From the NCBI RefSeq assembly GCF_001005085.2, contig NZ_LBMU02000049.1:1-64000 (forward strand): DNA of 64,000 nt. The letters are read 5' to 3'. Below, piece after piece: positions 17,418-26,650 of the stretch (positions are counted from its first letter, which is position 1; each line of letters opens with the position of its first letter). The DNA comes from Streptomyces humi (GTDB lineage: Bacteria; Actinomycetota; Actinomycetes; Streptomycetales; Streptomycetaceae). The translations under genes were made by a program, and so were the position numbers. Below the pieces are notes generated by a model that did no database searches, was not told the origin of the DNA, and saw only the letters and a list, made by a program, of their open reading frames with translations.

Positions 17418-17813
17418 GTGACAGCCCACTATGTGACAGCACAGCAGCAGACCAGGCCGCATGCCGCCGCCAAGCCGGTCCGGTGGGCGGCGGACGCGGT
17501 GGCCATGATGCGCGAGGGCGCGCGGGTCCGGCTCGACTACTCGGCGCAGAGCCTGTGGCGGGTCGACCGGCTGATCGAGGAGGTGCGCGTCGAGGGTGCG
17601 CCGTACGACGCGGTACGGGAGATGCTGCGCGGACTCGGCGCCTACGCCGGTGAGGTGATCGCCCGTCAGTCCGGCGCCGAGTGGTGGGCGTCCGGCGGTG
17701 ACCACTGGATCCGCACCCCCGACGGCCGGCTCTGGGATCCGATCGACGAGGCCCGGCGCTGTTACGGCGGCGACGGTTCGCTGCGGCTGCTGTGCCGGGA
17801 CGCCGTGAGGTAG
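17418..17813 (+). CDS. Hypothetical protein
   Basis: Up to 131 residues, family not recognised. GTG 17418 and GTG 17433 are alternative starts inside a short direct repeat (TATGTGACAGC at 17415 and 17430); neither has a ribosome site. The body (VRLDYSAQSLWRVDRLIEEV, later GAEWWASGGDHWIRTPDGR and LWDPIDEARRCY) looks like a folded domain with conserved tryptophans and is compositionally normal coding sequence. The frame is open upstream to beyond 17300, so the start could be non-canonical or a frameshift from the preceding gene may exist. Confidence 0.6.
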   Translation: MTAHYVTAQQQTRPHAAAKPVRWAADAVAMMREGARVRLDYSAQSLWRVDRLIEEVRVEGAPYDAVREMLRGLGAYAGEVIARQSGAEWWASGGDHWIRTPDGRLWDPIDEARRCYGGDGSLRLLCRDAVR

Positions 17814-17888
17814 CGCGACTTCGGCAAAAACAACGTAATAAGAGACGCGGGCGTTCCCAAGTAGGGCGCGGAGTAGCACGATTGGCGT

Positions 17889-19361
17889 ATGGCCGACAAC
17901 CGACGCTGGTGGGCTCTGGTCGTCATCGCACTGGCCCAGCTGATGGTCGTGCTCGACATGACCATCGTCAACATCGCGCTTCCCTCCGCCCAGGTCGCCC
18001 TGCACATGTCGGACGGCAACCGGCAGTGGGTGATCACCGCCTACACGCTCGCCTTCGGCGGGCTGCTGCTGCTCGGCGGCCGGATCGCCGACCTGGCCGG
18101 GCGCAAGCCCGCGTTCATGACCGGCCTGCTCGGCTTCGCCGCAGCCTCCGCGCTGGGCGGCGCCGCGGTCAACCAGGGCATGCTGTTCGGCGCGCGGGCG
18201 CTCCAGGGCGTGTTCGCCGCGCTGCTCGCCCCGGCCGCGCTCTCGCTGCTCGCGACCACGTTCACCGACCCCAAGGAACGCGGGAAGGCGTTCGGCATCT
18301 TCGGCGCGATCATCGGCGCCGGTGCCGCGGTCGGGCTGCTCGCGGGCGGCTTCCTCACCCAGTACCTGGACTGGCGCTGGTGCCTGTACGTCAACGTGCC
18401 GATCGCGCTGGTCGCCTTCGCCGGCGCCTATGTGCTGCTGTCCGGCGGCGGCCGGCACCCCGACGCCCGGCTCGACGTGCCCGGCGCGCTGCTCGGCTCC
18501 GCCGGGATGCTCGCCCTGGTCTACGGCTTCTCCGAGGCGGAGTCCCGGGGATGGGGCGACGCCCTGGTCCTGGCGCTCCTGATCGGCGGGGTGGTCCTGC
18601 TCGGCCTCTTCGGGCTCTGGCAGACCCGCGCCCGGGTGCCGCTGCTCCCGATGACCGTCGTACGCGACCGGCAGCGCGTCGGCGCCTTCCTCACCGTGCT
18701 GCTGGTGACCATCGGCATGTTCGGCGTCTTCCTCTTCCTGACGTACTACATGCAACGCGTCCTCGGCTACTCGCCCGTGAAGACCGGCGTCGCCTACCTC
18801 CCCATCACCGTCGGCATGGTCACCGGCTCCACGCAGGTCGCCGCCCGGCTGCTGCACCGGGTCCCGCCCCGCCTGCTGATGGTCCCCGGACTGCTGCTGG
18901 CGGCGGGGGCGCTCGCGCTGATAGCCCAGGTCGGGGTCGAGCCCGCGTACGCCTCGCACATCCTGCCCGGGATGCTGATGCTCGGCCTCGGCATGGGCAC
19001 GGCGATGATGACCTCCGTCTCGCTGGCCACCGGCGGGGTCGCGGCCCGCGACTCGGGCGCCGCCTCCGCCACCTTCAACACCGCGCAACAGGTGGGCGGT
19101 TCGATCGGTACGGCGCTGCTCAACACGATCGCCGCGAGCGTCACCACCCGGTACGCCACCGCCCATGCCGCGAGCATCCCGAACCGGGCGCTGCTGGAGG
19201 CCAGAGCCGCGGTGCACGGCTTCAACGTGGCCACCTGGTGGGCGATGGCGGCGCTGCTGCTGGGCGCGCTGATCGCCGGAGTGGTCGTGAACGCGGACCG
19301 GGCGCCCACCGCGCAGGCCGCGCAGGAACGGACACCCGAACCGGTGGACTCGGCCACCTGA
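17889..19361 (+). CDS. MFS drug exporter, DHA2 (14-TMS) family
   Basis: Major facilitator of 490 residues, proton-coupled efflux of small toxic compounds at the cytoplasmic membrane. The N-terminus has motif D1-type VVLDMTIVNIALPSAQ and motif A GGRIADLAGRKPAFM, and motif C-like GAIIGAGAAVGLLAGGFLT is present; length and hydrophobic pattern fit 14 helices, as in QacA/EmrB. It starts at ATG 17889 without a clear ribosome site, so it may be leaderless. It is monocistronic and converges on the DUF4331 gene. No adjacent regulator; substrate unknown. Confidence 0.92.
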   Translation: MADNRRWWALVVIALAQLMVVLDMTIVNIALPSAQVALHMSDGNRQWVITAYTLAFGGLLLLGGRIADLAGRKPAFMTGLLGFAAASALGGAAVNQGMLFGARALQGVFAALLAPAALSLLATTFTDPKERGKAFGIFGAIIGAGAAVGLLAGGFLTQYLDWRWCLYVNVPIALVAFAGAYVLLSGGGRHPDARLDVPGALLGSAGMLALVYGFSEAESRGWGDALVLALLIGGVVLLGLFGLWQTRARVPLLPMTVVRDRQRVGAFLTVLLVTIGMFGVFLFLTYYMQRVLGYSPVKTGVAYLPITVGMVTGSTQVAARLLHRVPPRLLMVPGLLLAAGALALIAQVGVEPAYASHILPGMLMLGLGMGTAMMTSVSLATGGVAARDSGAASATFNTAQQVGGSIGTALLNTIAASVTTRYATAHAASIPNRALLEARAAVHGFNVATWWAMAALLLGALIAGVVVNADRAPTAQAAQERTPEPVDSAT

Positions 19362-19398
19362 CGGGCCGTGCGCCGACGGCCACGCGGAGGCCGGACGA

Positions 19399-20469
19399 TC
19401 ACCGGTCCGCGGCCGGCCGGGCGGCCGGTGCGACATAGGGGAAGGCGTCGGTCGGGCGGGCGGTGACGCAGTCCTTGGTCAGGCCGGCGTCGAAGGGGGT
19501 GTTGGTGACGAGGCTGAACATCACGTCGACCACGTTGTCGGTGAGGGTGCGGCCGTTGCAGCCGGCGAAGCCGTACCCGGCCGGGCTGCCGACACGGTAG
19601 GGCAGGACATCGGGGAAGAGGAAGGCGGTCACCGCCTCCCCGTAGGAGCGCGGGTTCTCGGCCGTGCCGTAGGCGGCCACGACATCGGCGATCCGGCGGG
19701 CTGTCAAGTCGGAGTACAGCTCCTCGTCCTGGTCGGGCCGCGTGGAGTTGTAGCGGTCGCCGAGCTCCGGGTCGTGCTGGCTGAAGACCGGGTGGAACAT
19801 CGGGTGGCCGGCGCGCTGGATCTGCCGCCAGCCCCCGGCGTCGGTGGCCAGGACGCTCACCGCCCAGACGCCGAGGGCGGGAGCGCCGCCGGTGTGCCGC
19901 AGCAGTTCCTCGTCGGGGACCTCCAGGACGAGGGAGTGCACGGTCTGCCCGGCGAACACGTTGGCGGCCTTGCCGCGGTCCCAGCCGGACAGGTCCGCGC
20001 GCTCGCCGTGGCCGAAGGCCTCGCCGACGGCGGCCAGCACGTCGTGGTCGATCCAGAACGGGTCGCCGGCGCGGCCGGCCCAGACCCGCTCTCCGGCACG
20101 TCCGGCGACCTCCGCGCCGGTGCCGCCGGTGACGCCGGTGACGCCGGTGGCGATCTCGGTGCCGGTGGCGTGGTCGTCGCGCGAGTTGTCGCCGGTCAGC
20201 CGGTGCAGGGCCCAGGGCTGTGCGCCGGCCGGGCCGGGCTCGCCGAAGGTGAAGCGGTAGACGACGTCCTGGCGGGCGTCGGCGTCGGCGTCGATCCGGA
20301 ACTCGTAGCGGCCCTCGCGGTGGAAGCCCTGCGGGGCGTCGGGGCCGGTGATGGAGTTGTTGACGTTCAGCACGAACACGGTGCCGCGCTCGCCGCGGAA
20401 GACGTAGAGGTCGGTGATGTCGAGCCGGACGTCCTGGCGGGCGGCGGGCGAGTCGAGGTGGTGCGACAT
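19399..20469 (-). CDS. DUF4331-family protein
   Basis: Protein of 356 residues starting MSHHLDSP, a common opening of the DUF4331 family, followed by DITDLYVFRGERGTVFVLNV. Other family segments are YEFRIDADAD, GRTLTDNVVDVMFSLVTN and PFVAP-like C-terminal residues (FPYVAP). No signal peptide or membrane segment is visible. Function unknown. Internal VTGVTGGTG repeats (about residues 105-118) come from short GC-rich DNA repeats and are probably a flexible loop. AGGA lies upstream of ATG 20469. The gene is divergent from the tautomerase fragment about 40-115 bases away. Confidence 0.85.
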   Translation of the reverse strand: MSHHLDSPAARQDVRLDITDLYVFRGERGTVFVLNVNNSITGPDAPQGFHREGRYEFRIDADADARQDVVYRFTFGEPGPAGAQPWALHRLTGDNSRDDHATGTEIATGVTGVTGGTGAEVAGRAGERVWAGRAGDPFWIDHDVLAAVGEAFGHGERADLSGWDRGKAANVFAGQTVHSLVLEVPDEELLRHTGGAPALGVWAVSVLATDAGGWRQIQRAGHPMFHPVFSQHDPELGDRYNSTRPDQDEELYSDLTARRIADVVAAYGTAENPRSYGEAVTAFLFPDVLPYRVGSPAGYGFAGCNGRTLTDNVVDVMFSLVTNTPFDAGLTKDCVTARPTDAFPYVAPAARPAADR

Positions 20470-20507
20470 GAGGGTTCCTCAGCCGGTGGGTCCGGACCGG
20501 ATCGCCG

Positions 20508-20939
20508 GTGCCGCCGGAGCGGCGGCATGGCACGAGCCTCGATCGGGCCCGGCGCCCGTGTCGTGAGCAGTTCTGCTCAAGCGGTACCCGGGCGATCGCC
20601 GACGCGGCCCACCAGGCGATCGTGGACGTGCTGGCCATCCCCGAACGGGACCGGTTCCAGATCGTCACCGAGCACGACGCCGACCACGTCATCGCCCTGG
20701 ACGCCGGCCTCGGCTTCGAGCGGACCCGCGGGCTCGTCATGATCCAGATCTTCACCCAGTCGGGGCGCACCACCGAGGTCAAGCAACGGCTCTTCAGTAC
20801 CGTCGCCGCCCGGCTGGAACCCCTCGGGGTCCCCGGTGAGGACGTCTTCGTCAACATCTTCGAGAACGGCCCCCAGGACTGGTCCTTCGCCTTCGGGCGC
20901 GCCCAGTACATCGAGGGCGACCTGGCCATCCCCGGCTGA
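20508..20939 (+). CDS. Tautomerase-family protein, N-terminally truncated
   Basis: The open frame gives 143 residues, but homology to 4-oxalocrotonate-tautomerase-like proteins begins only near base 20585, at RAIADAAHQAIVDVLAIPER. It continues through DRFQIVTEHD, MIQIFTQSGRTTEVKQRLF and VFVNIFENGPQDWSFAFGRA. Family members start with Met-Pro, the proline being the catalytic base. Here no frame upstream supplies a Met-Pro strand; the preceding residues (CREQFCSSGT) look like non-coding translation. The gene has probably lost its first strand and active site, perhaps by a deletion next to the divergent DUF4331 gene, and may be a pseudogene. Confidence 0.55.
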   Translation: MPPERRHGTSLDRARRPCREQFCSSGTRAIADAAHQAIVDVLAIPERDRFQIVTEHDADHVIALDAGLGFERTRGLVMIQIFTQSGRTTEVKQRLFSTVAARLEPLGVPGEDVFVNIFENGPQDWSFAFGRAQYIEGDLAIPG

Positions 20940-20960
20940 CCTCTCCGTCACACCGAAGCA

Positions 20961-21002
20961 ACGGCCGGGGCCGCCACCCCCCACAGGAGAGGCCCCGGCC
21001 GT
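20961..21002 (+). terminator. Strong hairpin after the tautomerase fragment
   Basis: Perfect 12-bp stem ACGGCCGGGGCC / GGCCCCGGCCGT with an 18-base loop, starting about 21 bases past the stop at 20939. It has no T-run. Confidence 0.65.
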
Positions 21003-21278
21003 CGCGCGGCACGGACCGCGCGGCGGCCCGTACTCTGTTCAGCGCCTTGACTGCGTTTTCTGTCACACCCCACGGCGTCACGAGTTAGTTGCATCTTGTA
21101 CGGACGTGGACGACGAGCGGTTTCAGTGCGTAACGTGCAGTTCGCGCCGGGCCGCGGAGGACGCATGACCACCGCAACCATCTGCGTCCCGACTACCGCA
21201 ACCATTAATTGAGGAACCACGACGGCCAGGACCACGACCGCGAGAGCGGCGCCGGTCCGGGCGCAAAGTAGGTATCGG
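21003..21278 (+). other. Leader region of the sigma-factor gene with possible small ORFs
   Basis: No confident gene. It contains a frame from about 21031 to 21168 encoding CVFC and CVTC pairs (zinc-ribbon-like) but with no ATG, GTG or TTG in position. This overlaps, as ATGA, a 15-codon ORF at 21165-21212 preceded by GGAGGA; that in turn overlaps, as TTGA, a 20-codon frame at 21209-21271 ending just before GTG 21279. A direct repeat ACCGCAACCAT lies at 21171 and 21195. Local GC is lower than in neighbouring genes. Leader peptides or an unannotated small protein are possible; the evidence is weak. Confidence 0.3.
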
Positions 21279-21941
21279 GTGCTGGGGGACGACGCGGAGT
21301 TGACCGCCGCGGTGCGTGCTGCACAGGACGGAGACGAAACCGCGTTCCGTGTCGTCTACCGCGCGGTGCAGCCCCGCCTGCTCGGATACGTCCGAACGCT
21401 GGTCGGTGACCCGGACGCCGAGGACGTCGCCTCCGAGGCCTGGCTCCAGATCGCCCGTGACCTCGACCGGTTCAGCGGCGACGCGGACCGCTTCCGCGGC
21501 TGGGCCGCGCGGATCGCCCGCAACCGTGCCCTCGACCACATACGGATGCGCGGCCGCCGCCCCGCGATCGGCGGCGACGAGACGGAACTGACCGGCCGGG
21601 CCGCCGACTCCGACACCGCCGACGAGGCCATCGAGGCGCTCACCACCGACTCCACCCTCTCCCTGATCGCGCGGCTGCCCCAGGACCAGGCCGAGGCGGT
21701 CGTGCTCCGGGTCGTGATGGGCCTGGACGCCAAGACCGCCGCCGACACCCTCGGCAAACGCGCCGGTGCCGTCCGGACGGCGGCGCACCGGGGGCTGCGT
21801 AGACTCGCCGAACTCCTCGGCGCGGACCCCGAGGGGGCGGGCGTCCTCGACGCCCTTCCGCCGCAGCGAGAACCGAAAGATCGTGCGGTGACGTCCGCCA
21901 GTGTGACGCATACGCGTTCGCGGACGCAGAAGGACATGTGA
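21279..21941 (+). CDS. ECF-type RNA polymerase sigma factor
   Basis: Sigma-70-family factor of 220 residues with only regions 2 and 4. Region 2 (about residues 20-90) reads LLGYVRTLVGDPDAEDVASE, then WLQIARDL and GWAARIARNRALDHIR. Region 4 (about 120-180) reads LIARLPQDQAEAVVLRVVMG, then RAGAVRTAAHRGLRRLAELL. It has about 40 extra residues after region 4. GTG 21279 is the first possible start after an in-frame TGA at 21210. It overlaps the next gene by one base (TGATG), so the two are co-translated, the usual arrangement for a sigma/anti-sigma pair. Confidence 0.9.
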   Translation: MLGDDAELTAAVRAAQDGDETAFRVVYRAVQPRLLGYVRTLVGDPDAEDVASEAWLQIARDLDRFSGDADRFRGWAARIARNRALDHIRMRGRRPAIGGDETELTGRAADSDTADEAIEALTTDSTLSLIARLPQDQAEAVVLRVVMGLDAKTAADTLGKRAGAVRTAAHRGLRRLAELLGADPEGAGVLDALPPQREPKDRAVTSASVTHTRSRTQKDM

Positions 21942-23068
21942 TGGCCGACGAGCAGTACAAGTGGCTGAACCGGACGACGGCGGAACGTCTGCTGCGCGGT
22001 GAGTCGCTCGAAGCCGTCGATGAATCCGCCCGTGACCAGGCAGAACGTCTTGCCGGGACGCTCGGTGCGCTCTCCGCGCGGTGCACGCCGGCCGCCGCCG
22101 AACTCCCCGGCGAGGAGGCGGCGCTGGCTGCGTTCCGCAAAGCGCGCGAATCCGCCGAGGACGAGCGGGTCGCGGTGGCTTCTCGATCCGGCGGCACTGA
22201 CAGGACCGGCAGCACCGGCGGCACCGACAGGACCGGCAGGACCGGGCAGAGCGGCGACGCGGGTCTCTTCCGCCTCGGTGCCGGCTCCCGCGCGTCCGCT
22301 GCCGCCCGCTCGTCCCGGGCTTCGCACTGGGCCCGGCCCGCGCGCCTCGGCCTCGCCGCCGCGCTGACCGTCGGCATGCTCGGCGGGGTCGCGGTGGCCG
22401 CCGGCACCGGGGTACTGCCCACCCCGTTCCGCGACGACCGTCCCGGGCCGGCCGCCTCCGTCTCCACCGCCGGCACCACCCAGCGCCCGCAGGGCTCGCC
22501 CTCGCCCGAGTCCCTGCTCGGCGGCGAGAGCGACGCACCCCGGTCAGGCGAGCCGTCCAACGGTTCCGGGCAGCCCTCGCCCGGGGCGTCCGGCAGGTCG
22601 AAGGAACGGGACACCGGTTCCGCGGGCACGCCGAGGAACGGCTGGAGCGGTGCGCTCGCCTCCTGCCGTGCCGTGCGGAACGGCACCTCCCTGGACGCCG
22701 GCCGCAGACGCGCCCTGGAGCGGTTCGCGGGCGGTGCCGGGCGCATCGACAAGTTCTGCGCGGCCGTCCTCGACACCGGGGAGAACGGCGGCAAGGGCGC
22801 GGCGGGCGACGGCAAGGGCGGCCCCGGCGCCCAGGGCGATCAAGGCGGCCAGGGCGATCAGGGCGGCCAGAGCGGTCAAGGCGGTCAGGGCGACGGCAAC
22901 GGACAGGGCGGTGCCGGTGACGGCCGGCCCGGCCGGGGCGATGGTGCCGGCGGCGGTGGCAACGACCCCCGCCAGGACGGCGTGGCCACCCCCGCCCCGA
23001 CGGCGTTCGTGCCCCTGGCGCCGAACCGGCCCGTCAGCGTGCCCTCCCCGACGTACAGCGCTCTCTGA
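21941..23068 (+). CDS. Single-pass membrane protein coupled to the sigma factor (possible anti-sigma factor)
   Basis: Protein of 375 residues; ATG 21941 follows AAGGA at 6 bases and overlaps the sigma stop. The cytoplasmic N-terminal half (about 1-130) holds a helical domain (LNRTTAERLLRGESLEAVDE) that could bind sigma; it lacks the HxxxCxxC zinc motif. One membrane helix follows (RLGLAAALTVGMLGGVAVAA). The outside part is a Ser/Pro/Gly-rich linker, a short domain with two cysteines (LASCRAVRNGTS and RIDKFCAAVLD) and a Gly/Gln/Asp-rich repeat tail. The position strongly suggests sigma control, but no known anti-sigma fold is proven by sequence. Confidence 0.75.
   Translation: MADEQYKWLNRTTAERLLRGESLEAVDESARDQAERLAGTLGALSARCTPAAAELPGEEAALAAFRKARESAEDERVAVASRSGGTDRTGSTGGTDRTGRTGQSGDAGLFRLGAGSRASAAARSSRASHWARPARLGLAAALTVGMLGGVAVAAGTGVLPTPFRDDRPGPAASVSTAGTTQRPQGSPSPESLLGGESDAPRSGEPSNGSGQPSPGASGRSKERDTGSAGTPRNGWSGALASCRAVRNGTSLDAGRRRALERFAGGAGRIDKFCAAVLDTGENGGKGAAGDGKGGPGAQGDQGGQGDQGGQSGQGGQGDGNGQGGAGDGRPGRGDGAGGGGNDPRQDGVATPAPTAFVPLAPNRPVSVPSPTYSAL
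22832..22894 (+). repeat. Seven 9-bp units in the coding sequence
   Basis: Tandem CAGGGCGAT-type units (CAGGGCGAT, CAAGGCGGC and variants) encode Gln-Gly-Asp/Gly triplets in the extracellular tail of the sigma-linked membrane protein. Such arrays change length easily by slippage. Confidence 0.8.
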
Positions 23069-23089
23069 CCGACGTACAGCGCTCTCTGA
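23048..23089 (+). repeat. Exact 21-bp tandem duplication across the stop codon
   Basis: CCGACGTACAGCGCTCTCTG plus A occurs twice head to tail. The first copy encodes the last six residues and the TGA stop; the second lies just after the stop in the same frame and would repeat Pro-Thr-Tyr-Ser-Ala-Leu-stop. Confidence 0.9.
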
Positions 23090-23237
23090 CCGCTGACCTG
23101 CGGTTTTGAAAGTCGCTGAACTTTTTTCCCGCAGGGTGTGACGTTTTCGGAGCAGGCGGCGCAGTACTGAGTGAGCCGACTGGTCATCGGCCGTCGCACA
23201 GAGCCGGGGTTCCCCCCGTACCTGCGGCTCGTGCATT

Positions 23238-23276
23238 GGCGCGGGCGGGACACGTTCCCCCGGTCCCGCCCGCGCC
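23238..23276. terminator. Bidirectional hairpin between convergent genes
   Basis: Perfect 14-bp stem GGCGCGGGCGGGAC / GTCCCGCCCGCGCC with an 11-base loop, between the sigma-linked gene (plus strand) and the L,D-transpeptidase gene (minus strand). Confidence 0.75.
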
Positions 23277-23299
23277 CCGAACCTCTCCGGTCCCGCGCC

Positions 23300-24190
23300 T
23301 CACCAGTAGACGACGACCTTGTCGCCGCCGCGTACCTGCGCGAACAGGTCCGCGATCGCCGCCTCGTCCCGTACGTTCACGCACCCGTGCGAGCCGCCCG
23401 CGTACCCGCGGGCCGCGAAGTCGTACGAGTAGTGCACCGCCTGGCCGCCGCTGAAGAACAGCGCGTACGGCATCGGGGAGTGGTAGAGCGTCGAGACGTG
23501 GTGGCGGGACTTCCAGTAGACGTGGAACACGCCCTCCCGGGTCGGGGTGTACTGCGCCCCGAACCGCACCGACATCGTGGACACCGTCCGCCCGTCGATC
23601 ATCCAGCGCAGCGTCCGGCTGGTCTTGCTGATGCACAGCACCCGCCCGGTCAGGCACCGCGGGTCCGGCGCGGCGGCCGGCTGACCGCCCATCAGGTACA
23701 GCTCCCACTTCCCCGGCCGGTGCGTCATCCCCACCAGCCGCCGCCAGGTCACCGCGTCGGTCTCACCCGTCCGGGGCAGCCCGCGCTTTCCCTGGAACCC
23801 CTTGACGGCCTCCGTCGTGAGGTCGTCGTACGTCCCGGTGGGACCGTCGTACAGCCAGCCGACCTGGCGCAGCCGGGCCTGGAGGCCGCGGACGCCGGTG
23901 CCGGTGTCGCCGCGCGTGTACACGATGTGCGGCGGCACCGTCTCGACGGCGGACGGGGTGGGCGCGGCGGCCGGCGTGGTCGCCGGGGCCGGTGCGGTGC
24001 GGTCCGGTGCCGCCGTGCCGGCCGGCGTGCTGGGCGGAAGCTCGATGTGGACGGGCGAGTGCCCCTTGCCGTTGCCGTCCGGCGGCTGCACGGTGCATCC
24101 GCACAGGGCCGCCAGCCCGGCGAGTACGGCGGCCGAGGCGAGCGCGACGGCGGGCCGCCCGACGATCCCTGAGTACCCCGAGACCTTCAT
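23300..24190 (-). CDS. L,D-transpeptidase with peptidoglycan-binding domain
   Basis: Cell-wall enzyme of 296 residues forming 3-3 peptidoglycan cross-links or linking proteins to the wall. A signal sequence (RPAVALASAAVLAGLAALCGC) ends in a lipobox-like LCGC, so it may be a lipoprotein. A Pro/Ala/Thr linker leads to a PG_binding_1 domain (about 120-175: GDTGTGVRGLQARLRQVGWL, KGFQGKRGLPRTGETD). The C-terminal YkuD domain has the catalytic motif GGSHGCVNVRDEAA with C270 and an upstream histidine in QAVHYSYDF. ATG 24190 has GGAAG upstream. It is divergent from the mutase gene. Confidence 0.93.
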   Translation of the reverse strand: MKVSGYSGIVGRPAVALASAAVLAGLAALCGCTVQPPDGNGKGHSPVHIELPPSTPAGTAAPDRTAPAPATTPAAAPTPSAVETVPPHIVYTRGDTGTGVRGLQARLRQVGWLYDGPTGTYDDLTTEAVKGFQGKRGLPRTGETDAVTWRRLVGMTHRPGKWELYLMGGQPAAAPDPRCLTGRVLCISKTSRTLRWMIDGRTVSTMSVRFGAQYTPTREGVFHVYWKSRHHVSTLYHSPMPYALFFSGGQAVHYSYDFAARGYAGGSHGCVNVRDEAAIADLFAQVRGGDKVVVYW

Positions 24191-24285
24191 GCCGTGGATG
24201 CTTCCCCGCGTGACCGCCGCCGAACAAGGGGGCATGGTGGGAAGGGCCGGAGGCATCGGCCGGCCTGTCGCGGAGGTCACCCGCC

Positions 24286-25866
<1,581 letters not shown>

Positions 25867-25911
25867 CCGGCGGCGGAGGCGTCTTCGTACCCCCGTGCGA
25901 CACTGCTTCCC

Positions 25912-26565
25912 ATGTTCGGTGTCATCGATCTCCCCACCTACCTGGCAGGACTCGTCCTGATCGTCCTGCTGCCCGGGCCCAACTCGCTGTACGTGCTGTC
26001 CGTCGCCGCCCGGCAGGGGGTGCGGGCCGGTTACACGGCCGCCGCGGGGGTGTGGTGCGGGGACACCGTGCTGATGACGCTGTCGGCGGCCGGGGTGGCC
26101 TCGCTGCTCCAGGCGAACGCCGTGCTGTTCGGGATCGTCAAGTACGCGGGCGCCGGTTACCTGACGTGGCTCGCGGTCGGCATGCTGCGGGCGGCCCTGC
26201 GGATGTGGCGGACCCGGAAGCTGCGCGTGGCGCCGGAAGCGGTGCCGGCCGCCGCGCCCGGACCGGAGCGGCCCTACCGGCGGGCCCTGGTGATCAGCCT
26301 CTTCAACCCCAAGGCGATCCTGTTCTTCGTCGCCTTCTTCGTGCAGTTCGTGGACCCGGGGTACGCCTATCCGGCGCTGTCCTTCGTCGTCCTCGGCGCC
26401 TTCGCCCAGGTGGCCAGCTTCCTCTACCTCAGCGCCCTGATCTTCAGCGGCACCAGGCTGGCCGACGCGTTCCGGCGGCGCAAGCGGCTGTCGGCGACGG
26501 CCACCTCGGCGGCCGGCGTGCTGTTCCTCGGCTTCGCGGTCAAGCTGACGCTGGCCAGCGCCTGA
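25912..26565 (+). CDS. LysE-family exporter
   Basis: Membrane protein of 217 residues with the six-helix LysE/RhtB pattern, exporting amino acids or related small molecules. The N-terminus has LVLIVLLPGPNSLYVLSVAA with the family PGP motif, followed by GVRAGYTAAAGVWCGDTVL; the second half begins YRRALVISLFNPKAILFFVAFFVQF cut by the typical NPK motif. It starts 45 bases after the mutase gene on the same strand and may be co-transcribed. Substrate not predictable. Confidence 0.9.
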   Translation: MFGVIDLPTYLAGLVLIVLLPGPNSLYVLSVAARQGVRAGYTAAAGVWCGDTVLMTLSAAGVASLLQANAVLFGIVKYAGAGYLTWLAVGMLRAALRMWRTRKLRVAPEAVPAAAPGPERPYRRALVISLFNPKAILFFVAFFVQFVDPGYAYPALSFVVLGAFAQVASFLYLSALIFSGTRLADAFRRRKRLSATATSAAGVLFLGFAVKLTLASA

Positions 26566-26650
26566 GCCGCACTCCGCGGTCCTCCCCGCCCGAGGGCGTG
26601 TCGCGAAGGTCCCGCCTGCCTCGCGTCACCAACCTGTCCGGACAGCACAC

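Noticed and set aside
17172..19436. A 754-codon minus-strand frame opposite the MFS gene
   Set aside because: Composition is Arg/Gly/His-rich with no domain, and the opposite strand has a clear MFS transporter with proper codon bias.
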